DNA of 49,028 nt from Bacteroidia bacterium (GCA_026391655.1 JAPLDR010000089.1:8652-57679), one strand, 5' to 3'; counted from the first letter of the stretch, positions 32,126 to 41,400 are shown. Notes: generated by a model from the letters alone, not told the origin. A program made the numbers and translations.

Positions 32126-34453
32126 ATGTCATCTTCATTTCGATTAAAGTATTTTTTTGGACTAATTCCCAATGCACAAAAGATTGATTCTGCCTGGGCT
32201 GAGCTTTTAAAAATGCGTGATGAGTTACATCTGATAGAAACTTCCAAAGAACTGGCGCGATACGAGGAATTGAAACAACTGGTTCAATCGAATGATTTTC
32301 AGACAAAAAAGCGTGAAATAACTGACCTGAGTTTCAATGGAAGTGCTGAGAACCAACTTCTCACCGAACGAACAAAACTTGAGCATTCAAAACCAATTAA
32401 AGATTATTTCAAATTCATAGCATCACCTGATTTTGTCAGACTGAAAAGTATAACCGAAAGTTCGGAACTTGCACGATTTTTTGAGCTGAAAAAAAATGTC
32501 GAATCACCCGATTTTATCCGGCGTAAAAAAGAGGCTGAATCACTCCGCTACAAAGGTTCACCTGAATTTCATAAAAGACAAGAATTTAACGCGTTACAAA
32601 AAAATTCACGATTAAAAGGTTACTATGCCACATTAGTGTCTGATGAATACCGTGTGTTTCTTGAGCTTGACGCTTCTGAAAAAGAGAAGTTGAAAGATCT
32701 CTCAAAGAAGTTAGATCCGAAAGTAATAATATACCGTAAATTTCTGAAATCCACGGCTTATCAGAATATTAAAAAAGTTGAAAAACTTGGTCTGGTTGCT
32801 CAATTTGAACAATTGAAACAAGAGACAAATGCGAAGCCTTTTCTCGAACGCGAGACCTTTCTGAAAAACGTGGCACGTTACGAGACGACTCCGGATTATC
32901 CTCAATTCAATGAGTTTACGATGCTATCCAAAAGCAACGATAGCTTTTCTTACTTAAAATTCATCAGTAAATTATTTTATGCTAATTCTAAAAAGATAGC
33001 CGAAAGTTCAGACCTTCCATGTTATCTCGAGTTGAAAAAAATTGTCCAATCTCCCGATTTTATCCGGCGTAAAAAAGAGGCTGAATCACTCCGCTACAAA
33101 GGTTCGCCTGAATATATTAAACGACATAAGTATAACGCATTACAAAAAAATTCACGATTAAAACGTTACTATGTCACAATAGTGTCTGATGAATACCATG
33201 TGTTTCTTGAGCTCGACGCTTCGGAAAAAGAGAAGTTGAAAGAACTCTCAAAGAAGATCGATCCGAAAGTAATAATATATCGTAAATTTCTGAAATCCAC
33301 GGCTTTTAAGAATTTTGAAAAAGTTGAAAAACTTGGTCTGGCAGCTCAATTTGAACAATTGAAACAAGAGACAAATGCAAAGCCTTTTCTCGAATATGAG
33401 GCCTTTCTGAAAAACGCGGCACGTTACGAAACGACAGCCGATTATCCTCAATTCAATGAGTTTACCCGGCTTTTGAAAAGCAGTGACATTCAGTTTTATC
33501 TAAAATGCATCAGTTCCCCACTTTACACTAATTATCAAAAGATTGTCGATTCGAGAGAGTTAGCCCGACTTAAGGAGTTACGATTAAGCGTTGAAACCCC
33601 TGCATTTATGCAGCAGGTAGCCTTTCTCAAGAATAAAAAAAGGTACGAAACGACTCCGGATTTTAAGTTGGAGACTGAGCTCAACGAATTGGAGAAGAGT
33701 AAGATAATCACTACTTACCATCAGCTGAAGAAGAGACGTGAGCTTGCATTTTTCGATCAGTGGGAGATTGTGCTCGAAGAGAACTTTACAGAACATCATC
33801 TTACCTCGATGCTTTGGGAACCTGAAAATTATTGGGGTTCTAAAATGGCCGGTTATAGTTTTTCCCAAATGAACGAACTACAAGCCTATAAAGGGATGAA
33901 AAATATTGAGATCCGAAACAAGGTACTCTCAATTGTGACAAAAGCCGAAAAAACTGAAGGAAAGGTTTGGGATCCTGCTGTCGGACTTGTTCCCCAAAAG
34001 TTTGACTATAGTTCTGCAATTTTAAATACGGGTAATAGTTTTAAGTTCAAAGAAGGAGTTGTGGAGGCAAAAGTAAAATTTCGTGCCGCAAAAGCCATCA
34101 CAAGTGCTTTTGCGCTTACAGGTAGCCACCCTTTTCCGCAAATTGATGTCTTCAGGAGTGGCAATAAAAGTGTTGGTCTTGGAATTATTAATCAATCCGG
34201 CAAAGGAAGTGTAAAAAAATTAGTTCAGATTAAGGGGCTAAACTTTAATAACTTCCATATTTTCAGACTCGAAGTTTTTGCGAATGAGCTGGTCTGGAAA
34301 ATCAACAACCATGAGGTCCACCGGGACCAGCTTCCCCAAAATATGGGAGAGCTGTTTCTTCATTTTATCGGTAGTATCCACGAGCCACTCAATGGAGGAT
34401 CGTTGCCGCACTACTTCGAAATTGATTGGGTAAGGTGTTTAAGGAAAAAATAA
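32126..34453 (+). CDS. Helical-repeat protein with C-terminal catalytically degenerate GH16-like domain
   Basis: 775 residues, no signal peptide. Residues 1 to about 540 are charged helical repeats built on an ELARYxELKxxVxSPDF-like motif seen four or more times. A 182-residue block is duplicated in tandem (about residues 108-289 and 290-471; 546-bp DNA offset). The C-terminal region (about 545-775: EIVLEENFTEHHLTSMLWEP, FKFKEGVVEAKVKFRAAK, LVWKINNHEVHRDQ, FEIDWVRCLRK) has the order of conserved strands of GH16-like concanavalin folds. At the usual EIDxxE active site it reads QIDVFR (672-677), so nucleophile and acid/base glutamates are both missing. It is probably a binding protein, not a hydrolase. 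A PAS-domain gene follows 11 bp later. Confidence 0.8.
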   Translation: MSSSFRLKYFFGLIPNAQKIDSAWAELLKMRDELHLIETSKELARYEELKQLVQSNDFQTKKREITDLSFNGSAENQLLTERTKLEHSKPIKDYFKFIASPDFVRLKSITESSELARFFELKKNVESPDFIRRKKEAESLRYKGSPEFHKRQEFNALQKNSRLKGYYATLVSDEYRVFLELDASEKEKLKDLSKKLDPKVIIYRKFLKSTAYQNIKKVEKLGLVAQFEQLKQETNAKPFLERETFLKNVARYETTPDYPQFNEFTMLSKSNDSFSYLKFISKLFYANSKKIAESSDLPCYLELKKIVQSPDFIRRKKEAESLRYKGSPEYIKRHKYNALQKNSRLKRYYVTIVSDEYHVFLELDASEKEKLKELSKKIDPKVIIYRKFLKSTAFKNFEKVEKLGLAAQFEQLKQETNAKPFLEYEAFLKNAARYETTADYPQFNEFTRLLKSSDIQFYLKCISSPLYTNYQKIVDSRELARLKELRLSVETPAFMQQVAFLKNKKRYETTPDFKLETELNELEKSKIITTYHQLKKRRELAFFDQWEIVLEENFTEHHLTSMLWEPENYWGSKMAGYSFSQMNELQAYKGMKNIEIRNKVLSIVTKAEKTEGKVWDPAVGLVPQKFDYSSAILNTGNSFKFKEGVVEAKVKFRAAKAITSAFALTGSHPFPQIDVFRSGNKSVGLGIINQSGKGSVKKLVQIKGLNFNNFHIFRLEVFANELVWKINNHEVHRDQLPQNMGELFLHFIGSIHEPLNGGSLPHYFEIDWVRCLRKK
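32446..33537 (+). repeat. 546-bp tandem in-frame duplication inside the repeat-protein gene
   Basis: Copy 1 (about 32446-32991) and copy 2 (about 32992-33537) keep a constant 546-bp offset, for example ATTTTATCCGGCG at 32511 and 33057. DNA similarity is highest in the centre, where long runs are identical, which indicates a recent duplication of 182 codons. Confidence 0.9.
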
Positions 34454-34464
34454 ATCACGCTGAA

Positions 34465-34800
34465 ATGAATATCTGGTCCGATGAATTCGATGGTGCTATT
34501 ACAATCTGTGATCGTGATGGGATCATCACGTATATGAATGACACTTCCAAAAGAGCGTTTATGAAAGATGGCGGTGGTGATCTGGTTGGGACAAACCTGC
34601 TTGACTGTCATCCCGAACCTTCGCGTTCGAAACTGGCTAAAATGTTAAAAGCGCCGACGACGAATATCTATACGATCGAAAAAGCGGGGATCAAAAAAAT
34701 CATTCATCAATCGCCTCTTTACGAAAACGGGGTTTTTAGCGGATTGATTGAGATTTCGTTCGAGTTACCCCAACCGATGCCACATTTTATCCGCGGCTAA
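34465..34800 (+). CDS. Stand-alone PAS-domain protein
   Basis: 111 residues from the ATG at 34465, after an A/G-rich ribosome site overlapping the end of the previous gene. The PAS pattern is visible: DEFDGAITICDRDGIITYMND, a helix with SKRAF, DLVGTNLLDCHPEPSRSKL and FSGLIEISFEL closing the sheet. There is no kinase, HTH or membrane segment, so it would sense a small ligand and act through a partner. It is 11 bp downstream of the GH16-like repeat protein, suggesting a joint function. Confidence 0.85.
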   Translation: MNIWSDEFDGAITICDRDGIITYMNDTSKRAFMKDGGGDLVGTNLLDCHPEPSRSKLAKMLKAPTTNIYTIEKAGIKKIIHQSPLYENGVFSGLIEISFELPQPMPHFIRG

Positions 34801-34810
34801 GGTCAAATGG

Positions 34811-34884
34811 AGGGAGGGTGAGAGGGTGAGAATGATTTACTTACCTTCATATTTTCCCATCTTCTCATCTTCACACTTCCTCCC
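34811..34884. repeat. Purine/pyrimidine inverted repeat between the convergent PAS and RidA genes
   Basis: GGGAGGGTGAGAGGGTGAGA-like sequence (34811-34834) faces its approximate reverse complement (34858-34884). The RidA stop codon lies within the right arm. A hairpin serving both convergent genes is plausible. Confidence 0.5.
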
Positions 34885-35344
34885 CGATAAGTTCAAACAT
34901 CGCTTCGATTTCAACCGGGACATTTTCGGGAAGACTACCAACGCCAACTGCACTCCGGACACCAATGCCATTCTCGCGTCCAAAAACTTCAACAAACAGC
35001 TCGCTGCATCCGTTGATGATATACGGTTGTTTTTCGAAATCGGTGGTCGCGTTCACCATACCAAAAACTTTGATCACACGTTTAATCCGGTTAAGCGATC
35101 CCAAATTGGCAATCAATGTCGCCAAAATCGTAAGCCCGACCTGTCGTGCAGCCAGTTTACCTGCTTCCTGATCAATATCTTTTCCGATCTTTCCGCGGTG
35201 AAGCGTCCCGTCGCTGTTCACTGGCAAATGACCCGAAACGTAAATATGACGCCCATCTCTAAGAAATGGTGTATAAACTCCTTTGGGTTCTGGTGCCGGT
35301 GGCAACACAAGGTTCAATTCCAAAAATCTTGATTCGTTATCCAT
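34871..35344 (-). CDS. RidA family (YjgF/YER057c/UK114) protein
   Basis: 157 residues, long for RidA but normal for the subfamily with an N-terminal LVLPPAPEPKGVYTPFLRDG. Core motifs are HIYVSGHLP, the helix AARQVGLTILATLIANLGSLNRI and the C-terminal GVRSAVGVGSLPENVPVEIEAMFEL with the conserved Arg that binds 2-imino acids in RidA. Members deaminate reactive enamine/imine intermediates. This subfamily's activity is less certain. The final residues (GEEV) and stop overlap a simple-sequence inverted repeat. Confidence 0.9.
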   Translation of the reverse strand: MDNESRFLELNLVLPPAPEPKGVYTPFLRDGRHIYVSGHLPVNSDGTLHRGKIGKDIDQEAGKLAARQVGLTILATLIANLGSLNRIKRVIKVFGMVNATTDFEKQPYIINGCSELFVEVFGRENGIGVRSAVGVGSLPENVPVEIEAMFELIGEEV

Positions 35345-35462
35345 GATTTTCTATTTTGATTGATGACGTAAAATTAAGAAAACAATGGAATTGTAAATGC
35401 TCACTATTGTTTTGCGGTTCATGCATCTTGCTCCTAATTAAGTTCACTTTATTTGCTGGTTC

Positions 35463-36134
35463 CTATTTTTTTTCTTCCTCTTTCGATTTATCTGTGCCAA
35501 TAAACCATGCTGTCACATATCCTGTAAATGTTCCAAACAATCCGACTCCTGTTATCATCAGGAATGCAGCAACAATCCGTCCTTCAGTTGTAACCGGATA
35601 TTTATCACCATATCCAACAGTTGAAATAGTAATGAATGCCCACCATATTGCATCTTCCGCTGATTTAATATTCGATTTTGGTGCCTGCTCAAACTCTAAA
35701 ATAGCTATAGAACCAAATATTAGCATTAATGCGGCAATCACTGAAACAGTAGCAAATGTGCCTTTTGTCCTGTTTTTTAATATATGCTTTGCTATGTGTT
35801 TTACTGAACGAAAAGCCCTAAGTACCCGAAGCAACCTGAATAATCTTATTAATCGGCCATATCGCAAATATTCAAATGTTGGTATGCTCGAAATCAAATC
35901 AATCCAGCCCCATTTCATAAATTCAAGTTTTGATGGCGCTTTTATCAGGCGATAAGTAAAATCATAAAGGAAAACTATACATATCGCATTGTCTATCAGG
36001 TATAATAATCTTGAGACCTGGTCCGGCAATTTAAAAAAACTATCAATAAGCAAAGCCGCTATAACGTATACAGAAAGAACTACAATTATTATATCTAAAT
36101 ATGAAATTACTTTGTGTTCATTTCGATCGTTCAT
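35463..36134 (-). CDS. Voltage-gated K+ channel-like protein
   Basis: 223 residues. Two hydrophobic helices (IIIVVLSVYVIAALLIDSFF, AICIVFLYDFTYRLI) and an S3-like WIDLISSIPTF precede an S4-like helix with regularly spaced arginines (RYGRLIRLFRLLRVLRAFRS). Then come S5, a pore loop with the K+ selectivity filter STVGYGD and S6 (VAAFLMITGVGLFGTFTGYV). It is likely a tetrameric inner-membrane potassium channel. No cytoplasmic RCK domain follows the pore. Stands between RidA and GH78 genes on the same strand with gaps of 118 and 36 bp. Confidence 0.93.
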   Translation of the reverse strand: MNDRNEHKVISYLDIIIVVLSVYVIAALLIDSFFKLPDQVSRLLYLIDNAICIVFLYDFTYRLIKAPSKLEFMKWGWIDLISSIPTFEYLRYGRLIRLFRLLRVLRAFRSVKHIAKHILKNRTKGTFATVSVIAALMLIFGSIAILEFEQAPKSNIKSAEDAIWWAFITISTVGYGDKYPVTTEGRIVAAFLMITGVGLFGTFTGYVTAWFIGTDKSKEEEKK

Positions 36135-36170
36135 TTGATTTAGTATTTGATTTAGGTTACTGATATCCGT

Positions 36171-38936
36171 CTATTTAATACTCATTTTATAAATAAAGTT
36201 TCCTGATCCAACCTTGCAGAAATATTTGTTGTTGGCCGTTTTTGATACAGCTACTTTCATCCCGTTTTCTGTTACCGATGCTTCCTGATTGGTTGGCAGA
36301 TAGATTGTTGCAGTTGTATTTACCGGAATTTCCACCTTCATCTCCAAAATGTTATTCTCCTTTTTCCATTCACTTTTGATCAGGCCATGGGGTGATTGAT
36401 AACTTGATTTTACCCAGGTTATATCGCCGACGATTTCGGGCCGGATGATGATATTTCGGAAAGCGACATTGTTTTCTTCCTGCTTGATTCCTCCAGGACC
36501 AGTGTAAAACCACTCCATGATATGTCCAAGCATCAAATGGTTATTCGAGACTTCCTCAAGTGCCGGCCACGATTCTGTCAAAGCAGTTGCCCCTTTTTTT
36601 AGCTGAAAACCATAGCCGGGCACATCATTCCGGAAGTTCATATCGTAAAGCAGTTGCGAACCACCCCCTTCCTCAAGCGCTTTTACTAAAAAATGGAATC
36701 CGATATCGCCGGCAGTCAGGGACTTGCCAGATTTGGTAATCGAATCAACCAGATTATTAAAAACGGCTTGCCGATCATTTTCATCGACCAATCCGACACA
36801 TAGTGGCATCGACATGGCTGTCTGGCTTCCTGTTGAGTAAACTTTGGTCTCCTTGTTAAAGAATTTGGCATTGAAGGCCTTCTTTACCTCGTTGGCAAGA
36901 ATTGTCATCTTTTTGGCATCGTCTTTATTATTAGTAAGTTCCATCATTTTCGAAAGTAAAATGATATCGTAATAATAGATCGCTGTGGCGGTCAGTGCCT
37001 TAGGAGTAAGTTGTGCCTCGCCTGGTCTTTTGGGACCATAATCGAACCAATCACCCAAACCATGCGAAAGGATATGGCCATCAGCTTTCGATCCAAGATA
37101 TGCAATATATTTCTTCATCATTGGCATCGCTTCTTCAATAACCGACTGATCGCCATACCATTGCCAAATCATCCATGGGAGGATCACTCCGGCGCTTCCC
37201 CATTCCGGAGAATCGAGAAATCCTGCGTCAAACAGGACATATTCGGGGGCGATATCGGGAATCAGTCCGTCAGATGTCTGAGCATCAATCATATCTCGCA
37301 CGGTCTTTCTGTACAACGGATAGAGGTTATAGTTATAATGTATCGACGCTCCCATGAGATAGGTCTGTTCCAGCCATCCGAGTTTCTCGCGATGGGGACA
37401 GTCGGTGACAACACTTGACAAATTACTCCGAACGGCCCAATCTATTAATGAGTAAATCTGGTTAAAAAGCTGATTTGAACAGCTAAATTCACCAATTTTG
37501 GGGGCAGAATTGGATGTATGTAGTAATTGTAAGTCAATTATTTGTGGTGTATCGGAGTTTTGTTTTTCCGATTCCGGAGCAGCACCTTCCACCATAACAT
37601 ACCTGAATCCGTAATATGTGAACCGTGGTCTCCATATCTCCACGCCTTCGCCTTTAAGTGTGTAAGAAAAATAATATGGACTGCCTGTAGCTCGCTGGTT
37701 GATCTTTTTATCCCTCGTAATCAACTCTCCAGGGGTCAGTTTAATCACAGATCCTTTTTTTCCGTGGACTTTGAGTTCTACAATTCCTGAGCAATTCTGA
37801 CCAAAATCGTAAAGGAATTTGCCCGGCTCGGGTTGGTCTGTTTTTTTAACCTTAATAATTTCGCGGATTGTAACCGGATAGTCGGTTTCAGCAGTCAGTT
37901 TGCCCGTTGGAACCGTTGCCGTAAGTGCCATTTTCCATTTTGAGTCGTCGAATCCTGAAAGATCCCATCCTTTTTGTTCAAGCGTGGCATCATATTCTTC
38001 TCCGCCATAGATGCTTGAATAAGTAATCGGCGATGCCGAACATTTCCAGTCAGTTCCGGAAACTACAGTTGTTGAGGTACCGTCAATATAGTCGATTTTC
38101 AATTTACTGATCATTTTAGGATACCCATATGCGATTACCAGTTTACGGTATCGTTCGCGATTGATGTTGTAAAAACCGTTTCCCACGATTACCCCAATGG
38201 CATTCTTACCCTGTTTTAATAGCGCAGTAACATCATAGGTATTGTACAGACAGGTTTTATCGTAGTTGGTCCAGCCCGGTGCCAGAAAACTTAGGCCGAC
38301 TTTTTGTCCGTTGATAGTCGCTTCATAATGGCCTAATCCACTAATAAAAAGCGTTGCATTTTTAATTATTTTTTCAGCCATGAACTCTTTTCTGAACAGT
38401 GGGACGACGCTTCGTTTAATGGCTTTATTCCCAAGTTTATCTCCATAACCATGAACTCCGGGTACAACTTTCATCGAATCGGGAAGATTTTCAAAACTTA
38501 TCCAGGTAGCTTTATCCCAGTTGTTTACTGATAAAAGTCCCATTTGCCAGGTGGCCGGTTCACTCCATGGAGATTCTTTTTCGGCCTGGTTCCATATCTT
38601 TACTTTCCAATAATACTTTTTCTCAGCGGTTAATGGTGTTCCTGCATATTCTACCTGAATAGAAATATCTGATTTCACAACTTTCGAATCCCAGATGTTA
38701 CCATTGTTGTTCTTTAGTTTTTCAGGATTATCAGAAACAAGTATATGATAGGCAGTCTGTTTTGTATTTCTTTCCTTTGAATTGATTTCCCAGCTTAAAT
38801 GCGGATGCTTCACTCCGATACCAACAGGATTAATCTTCGATTCGCAGTTAGTAGTAACAGAAATTGAGTTTTGAGCAGATACATTAAATGTTAATAAAAT
38901 GGCAAGAGTTGCCACCGAAAGTTTTAGGCTTATCAT
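36171..38936 (-). CDS. Secreted GH78 alpha-L-rhamnosidase
   Basis: 921 residues with a signal peptide ending near residue 21 (ILLTFNVSA). The order fits GH78: N-terminal beta-sandwich domains (AYHILVSDNP, ATLFISGLGHYEATINGQKVG), a jelly-roll region (LYDFGQNCSGIVELKVHGKKG), the alpha/alpha barrel with SSVVTDCPHREKLGWLEQTYL and ALTESWPALEEVSNNHLMLGH, and a C-terminal sheet domain. It releases terminal L-rhamnose from pectin-type or other plant glycans. Its ATG overlaps the stop of the GH43-like gene (ATGA), so the two are coupled. Confidence 0.94.
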   Translation of the reverse strand: MISLKLSVATLAILLTFNVSAQNSISVTTNCESKINPVGIGVKHPHLSWEINSKERNTKQTAYHILVSDNPEKLKNNNGNIWDSKVVKSDISIQVEYAGTPLTAEKKYYWKVKIWNQAEKESPWSEPATWQMGLLSVNNWDKATWISFENLPDSMKVVPGVHGYGDKLGNKAIKRSVVPLFRKEFMAEKIIKNATLFISGLGHYEATINGQKVGLSFLAPGWTNYDKTCLYNTYDVTALLKQGKNAIGVIVGNGFYNINRERYRKLVIAYGYPKMISKLKIDYIDGTSTTVVSGTDWKCSASPITYSSIYGGEEYDATLEQKGWDLSGFDDSKWKMALTATVPTGKLTAETDYPVTIREIIKVKKTDQPEPGKFLYDFGQNCSGIVELKVHGKKGSVIKLTPGELITRDKKINQRATGSPYYFSYTLKGEGVEIWRPRFTYYGFRYVMVEGAAPESEKQNSDTPQIIDLQLLHTSNSAPKIGEFSCSNQLFNQIYSLIDWAVRSNLSSVVTDCPHREKLGWLEQTYLMGASIHYNYNLYPLYRKTVRDMIDAQTSDGLIPDIAPEYVLFDAGFLDSPEWGSAGVILPWMIWQWYGDQSVIEEAMPMMKKYIAYLGSKADGHILSHGLGDWFDYGPKRPGEAQLTPKALTATAIYYYDIILLSKMMELTNNKDDAKKMTILANEVKKAFNAKFFNKETKVYSTGSQTAMSMPLCVGLVDENDRQAVFNNLVDSITKSGKSLTAGDIGFHFLVKALEEGGGSQLLYDMNFRNDVPGYGFQLKKGATALTESWPALEEVSNNHLMLGHIMEWFYTGPGGIKQEENNVAFRNIIIRPEIVGDITWVKSSYQSPHGLIKSEWKKENNILEMKVEIPVNTTATIYLPTNQEASVTENGMKVAVSKTANNKYFCKVGSGNFIYKMSIK

Positions 38937-39862
38937 TTTAGCTGGATTAAATTCGTAAATAGTTCATTCGATACCTTGAAAGCAGTACCATGACGCGCAT
39001 TTTTCGGAAAATTTACTTTATCGGAGATATCTTCCCAATCTTTCATATTTTTAGACCTGACTGCTCCGTATTTATGATCGCGGTATTTGTCGAAATAAAC
39101 ATATACGTATTCACCAACTTCAAGTGCTGTTGGTCCTTCTGCCCAATATTTTCCCGTAATCGGGGCGGATACTTCAGTAGGATAGGGGCCTGTAGCTTTT
39201 TTCGATTGGGTCATCCGGATATTTTTCTCAGGAGGATTTGAATTCTCGTTTTTCAGAAACATATAAAATATCTTTCCTTTTGGCAGGATTGTGGCGTCAA
39301 TCACACTAAAACTGGGATTGAAAAACAGTTTCGTCGGACTATAATTCTGAAAATCAGCAGTTGTAGTACAATACATTCTGTGATTGTATCCTTTCTCACT
39401 TTCGGTAGTCGACACTTCAGAATGACGTCCCGGAATTGTTGTGGCCCAAAAGATGATGTAGTTTTTATTTTTCGGATCATAAACAATTTCGGGTGCCCAG
39501 CAGTTTTTTGCAGTTGTTTCATGGGCCATGACGGGGATTGCTTTTTGTTCCGACCAATTAATCAGGTCTTTGGATGAAGCATATCCAATTTGCCGGTCTT
39601 TCCAGCTACTCGTCCAAACCATGTGAAAAACTCCGTCTTTTCCTTGCAGAATAAATGGATCGCGCATCAGTTTATCATTTCCAACAGCAGGCGCCACAAG
39701 CGATTTACCACCATTAAGGGCTTCCCAGTTTAGTCCATCTTTGCTGTACGCCAGATGCAAACCATCCTGACCATTGTCGGTGAAATAGGAGAATAAGAAT
39801 ATCTTGTCCTGACCTTTACTTTGAAGAGCCAGGAAAACGAAAAGTAAAATGAAGTACCGCAT
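38933..39862 (-). CDS. Secreted GH43-like five-bladed propeller glycosidase
   Basis: 309 residues with a signal peptide (MRYFILLFVFLALQSKG). Propeller-type motifs with the expected catalytic residues are seen: Asp in KLMRDPFIL, WAPEIVYD, Asp in SVIDATILPKG and Glu in YWAEGPTALEV. GH43-like enzymes remove arabinose, xylose or galactose side groups; the exact activity is unknown. It is the first gene of a pair with the GH78 rhamnosidase, consistent with joint trimming of a rhamnose-containing side chain. Confidence 0.87.
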   Translation of the reverse strand: MRYFILLFVFLALQSKGQDKIFLFSYFTDNGQDGLHLAYSKDGLNWEALNGGKSLVAPAVGNDKLMRDPFILQGKDGVFHMVWTSSWKDRQIGYASSKDLINWSEQKAIPVMAHETTAKNCWAPEIVYDPKNKNYIIFWATTIPGRHSEVSTTESEKGYNHRMYCTTTADFQNYSPTKLFFNPSFSVIDATILPKGKIFYMFLKNENSNPPEKNIRMTQSKKATGPYPTEVSAPITGKYWAEGPTALEVGEYVYVYFDKYRDHKYGAVRSKNMKDWEDISDKVNFPKNARHGTAFKVSNELFTNLIQLK

Positions 39863-39978
39863 TGTTTATATTGCTGATGTTTAGTTTATTGATATAATAA
39901 TGACAATTTCCAAAATTAATCCGAAAATACTAAATCGGTTTGCACAAACTGGCAATTGATTTAAACGATTTGGATATG

Positions 39979-41286
39979 TTACTTCACCACAATCGTCTTA
40001 ATATTCACAAATTCGCGAATACCAACGGCTGATAATTCGCGGCCATAACCACTTCCCTTTATTCCGCCAAACGGAAGCCGGGGATCTGATTTTACAAAGT
40101 CGTTTACAAACACACAACCTGCCTCAAGACCCTTTTCAGCAAGTAGTTTACCTTTAGTTACATCGGCAGTAAAAACGGCGGCACCCAATCCCAACACAGC
40201 CACAGGTCCAAACAACTCTTCATGATAAGCAGGCATTTCGGGAACAACATTTGCCAAAACTGTAGGCGGATAGAATGGGGCTTTCCCTTTCGGAATAAAT
40301 CCGCCAAGCAATATTGTTGCACCCATTTCATGGCTTTTTTCAACCTGCCCGTGCAGTTCGTCGCGTAAATCCATCCTTGCCAGAGGCCCGATAGTTGTCT
40401 GCGGAAGGAGCGGATTGCCATAGGTGGACTGGTTCATCAAACGTACAAATTCGGTTTCAAAGGCATCATATATTTTGTCAGCCACGATAAATCTTTTGGC
40501 GCCAATGCAACTTTGTCCGGCATTCAGCAGCCGACTGGTCACACATAAACGAGCAGCCGATTTAATATCAGCATCTTCCAGAATCAGGTAAGGGTCGCTT
40601 CCACCAAGTTCGAGAACCGATTTTTTCAGCATTAATCCGGCTAATGATGCAACCGCTTTGCCGGCAGTCGTACTTCCCGTGAGCGTAACTGCTTTAATTA
40701 ATGGATTTTCTATTACCGCATTAACCTTAGTCGAACCAATCAGTAAAGTTCTGAAAACATTCACGGGAAATCCTGCGTCACGAACGAGTTGTTCAATGGC
40801 CATTGCACAACCCGGTACGTTTGAAGCATGTTTCAGAACTCCTGTATTGCCGGCCATTAATGTAGGCGCCAAAAACCTGAAAACTTGCCAGAACGGGAAA
40901 TTCCAGGGCATTACTGCCAAAACTGTTCCTATTGGCTGATATGAAATATAGGATTCTGAAGCTTCAGTTTGGATAACTTTATTTTGCAGGAATGATGCCG
41001 CATTATTTGCATAATACGAGCAAACCAGGGCACATTTTTCGATCTCTCCGATGGCCTCGCGTAGCACTTTACCCATCTCTGAGACCATTATTTCGGCCAG
41101 TTCGTCCTTTTTTGCAAGTAACCTGGCCTGAAGGTTTTTCATCAAAACGGCGCGGTTTTCAAAACTTGTCAGTTTCCATTGCTGAAAAGCGGCATCAACC
41201 TGATTAATAATGGTGTTTACTTCTTTGGAAGTATATTCGGGATAGTATTTAATTATTTCGCCTGAAAACGGATTGACTGATTGCAT
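39979..41286 (-). CDS. NAD(P)-dependent aldehyde dehydrogenase (succinate-semialdehyde dehydrogenase-like)
   Basis: 435 residues, slightly short for the superfamily because it starts directly at the FSGEIIKYYPEYT segment, as Sad/YneI-type enzymes do. Key motifs: AVMPWNFPFWQVFR, VTLTGSTTAGKAV for cofactor binding, general base Glu in LELGGSDPYLIL and nucleophile Cys in NAGQSCIGAKRF. It oxidises an aldehyde such as succinate semialdehyde to the acid. The substrate is inferred from subfamily resemblance only. It stands alone, divergent from the HEPN-MNT module. Confidence 0.92.
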   Translation of the reverse strand: MQSVNPFSGEIIKYYPEYTSKEVNTIINQVDAAFQQWKLTSFENRAVLMKNLQARLLAKKDELAEIMVSEMGKVLREAIGEIEKCALVCSYYANNAASFLQNKVIQTEASESYISYQPIGTVLAVMPWNFPFWQVFRFLAPTLMAGNTGVLKHASNVPGCAMAIEQLVRDAGFPVNVFRTLLIGSTKVNAVIENPLIKAVTLTGSTTAGKAVASLAGLMLKKSVLELGGSDPYLILEDADIKSAARLCVTSRLLNAGQSCIGAKRFIVADKIYDAFETEFVRLMNQSTYGNPLLPQTTIGPLARMDLRDELHGQVEKSHEMGATILLGGFIPKGKAPFYPPTVLANVVPEMPAYHEELFGPVAVLGLGAAVFTADVTKGKLLAEKGLEAGCVFVNDFVKSDPRLPFGGIKGSGYGRELSAVGIREFVNIKTIVVK

Positions 41287-41304
41287 GGCACAAAATATTT
41301 ATAC

Positions 41305-41312
41305 CAAAAATA
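41305..41312 (-). promoter_or_regulatory. Candidate -7 element of the aldehyde dehydrogenase gene
   Basis: TATTTTTG on the minus strand, an exact TAnnTTTG match, 19 bp before the ATG, implying a very short leader. Confidence 0.4.
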
Positions 41313-41385
41313 GTGCTTATCGGTGACTTTTATTCAATTGCTGGCCAAATGAGGCCTATAATTAGATTTCTATTGTGAAAATTTG

Positions 41386-41393
41386 TATTTTTG
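41386..41393 (+). promoter_or_regulatory. TAnnTTTG match directly before the HEPN start
   Basis: TATTTTTG ends 7 bp before the ATG at 41401. If it is the true -7 element the HEPN-MNT transcript would be almost leaderless. TAGATTTC at 41363-41370, one mismatch from consensus, is an alternative. Confidence 0.35.
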
Positions 41394-41400
41394 GATCAAT

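Noticed and set aside
34748-35332. 194-codon plus-strand frame over RidA
   Set aside because: It lies antisense to the RidA gene and overlaps the PAS gene end; no domain is visible.
35356-35955. 199-codon plus-strand frame opposite the potassium channel
   Set aside because: It is antisense to a clear channel gene with S4 and selectivity-filter motifs, and its sequence is a low-complexity shadow.
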